A stretch of 6,942 bases of DNA, from contig JAOTSL010000174.1 of assembly GCA_029864945.1 (NCBI GenBank), positions 1-6,942 of the forward strand, in the 5' to 3' direction. How positions within the stretch are numbered: position 1 is the stretch's first letter; each line of letters begins with the position of its first letter. Of this stretch, positions 6,823-6,942 are shown piece by piece. A model generated the notes under the pieces. That model saw only the letters and a list, made by a program, of their open reading frames with translations. It ran no database searches and was not told where the DNA came from. This DNA comes from Gammaproteobacteria bacterium. Lineage in GTDB: Bacteria > Pseudomonadota > Gammaproteobacteria > S012-40. The translations under genes were made by a program, and so were the position numbers.

Positions 6823-6858
6823 TGTGCCGCCACCAGAACACTTGTCTAGCACCGCACA
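6823..6858 (-). promoter_or_regulatory. Foldable 5' leader of rpmE
   Basis: The predicted transcript leader holds TGTGC/GCACA (6854-6858 with 6823-6827) enclosing CTAGA/TCTGG (6845-6849 with 6833-6837, one G-U pair), with a 7-base loop. In E. coli, bL31 is known to repress translation of its own mRNA through the leader. A similar role here is inference: I only see that the leader can fold, not that it matches that element. Confidence 0.35.
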
Positions 6859-6871
6859 AACGAAGCGCGCA

Positions 6872-6900
6872 AGTATATGTGATGATGGTAATTTGGGCAA
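6872..6900 (-). promoter_or_regulatory. Sigma-70 promoter of rpmE with GC-rich discriminator
   Basis: On the minus strand TTGCCC (6895-6900) and TATACT (6872-6877) are exactly 17 bases apart, matching the consensus at four and five of six positions. GCGCGC (6865-6870) follows the -10 box, a GC-rich discriminator typical of ribosomal promoters under ppGpp/DksA (stringent) control. The start of transcription should be near 6865, giving a leader of about 69 bases. Confidence 0.75.
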
Positions 6901-6942
6901 GTATTAGTTTGTTAATGAATACCCTGACTAAGAGATCGGAAG

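Noticed and set aside
6722..6907. Plus-strand open frame of 61 codons
   Set aside because: It is antisense to rpmE and its promoter; the translation resembles nothing known to me.
6916..6942. Start of a divergent gene such as priA (ATG AAT ACC CTG)
   Set aside because: There are only nine codons, no Shine-Dalgarno, no resemblance to a PriA N-terminus, and the last ten bases match a sequencing adapter.

Overview
The window looks like chromosomal core DNA from a gammaproteobacterium. The gene set (pilM, a class A penicillin-binding protein of the PBP1A/PonA type, a short malic enzyme, a secreted thermonuclease-like protein and rpmE) matches, from general knowledge, a neighbourhood seen in Pseudomonas and related orders, where priA usually follows rpmE. 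The DNA is AT-leaning, which fits a marine or Cellvibrionales-like lineage better than Pseudomonas itself. That assignment is inference.

Layout. Positions 1-627 (minus) carry the 5' part of pilM, the actin-like cytoplasmic component of the type IV pilus alignment complex, cut by the window edge. Positions 628-1091 are a divergent intergenic region with no confident gene. Positions 1092-3602 (plus) encode the bifunctional peptidoglycan synthase PBP1A, closed by a clear intrinsic terminator at 3623-3662. Positions 3694-4293 (plus) encode a conserved-looking 199-residue protein of unknown function, possibly a degenerate nucleotidyltransferase fold. It converges on the malic enzyme (4392-5639, minus), with a long shared hairpin between them. 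Upstream of the malic enzyme on the minus strand lie a staphylococcal-nuclease-like exported protein (5732-6586) and ribosomal protein bL31 (6593-6796). A good sigma-70 promoter for rpmE sits at 6872-6900.

How the genes relate. PilM and PBP1A are transcribed divergently and both act at the cell envelope. rpmE and the nuclease are tightly linked: the nuclease frame opens directly behind the rpmE stop codon in the same reading frame, with a hairpin across its first codons. The malic enzyme has its own ribosome binding site and could be read from the rpmE promoter or from its own; I could not recognise a promoter in the 92-base gap.

I found no mobile element, CRISPR array, tRNA or rRNA, and no convincing new biological system. 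The points most worth a second look are the unusual 5' end of the nuclease gene, the degenerate nucleotidyltransferase-like protein, an unexplained open frame upstream of the PBP1A gene, and a 10-base match to a sequencing adapter at the very end of the window.
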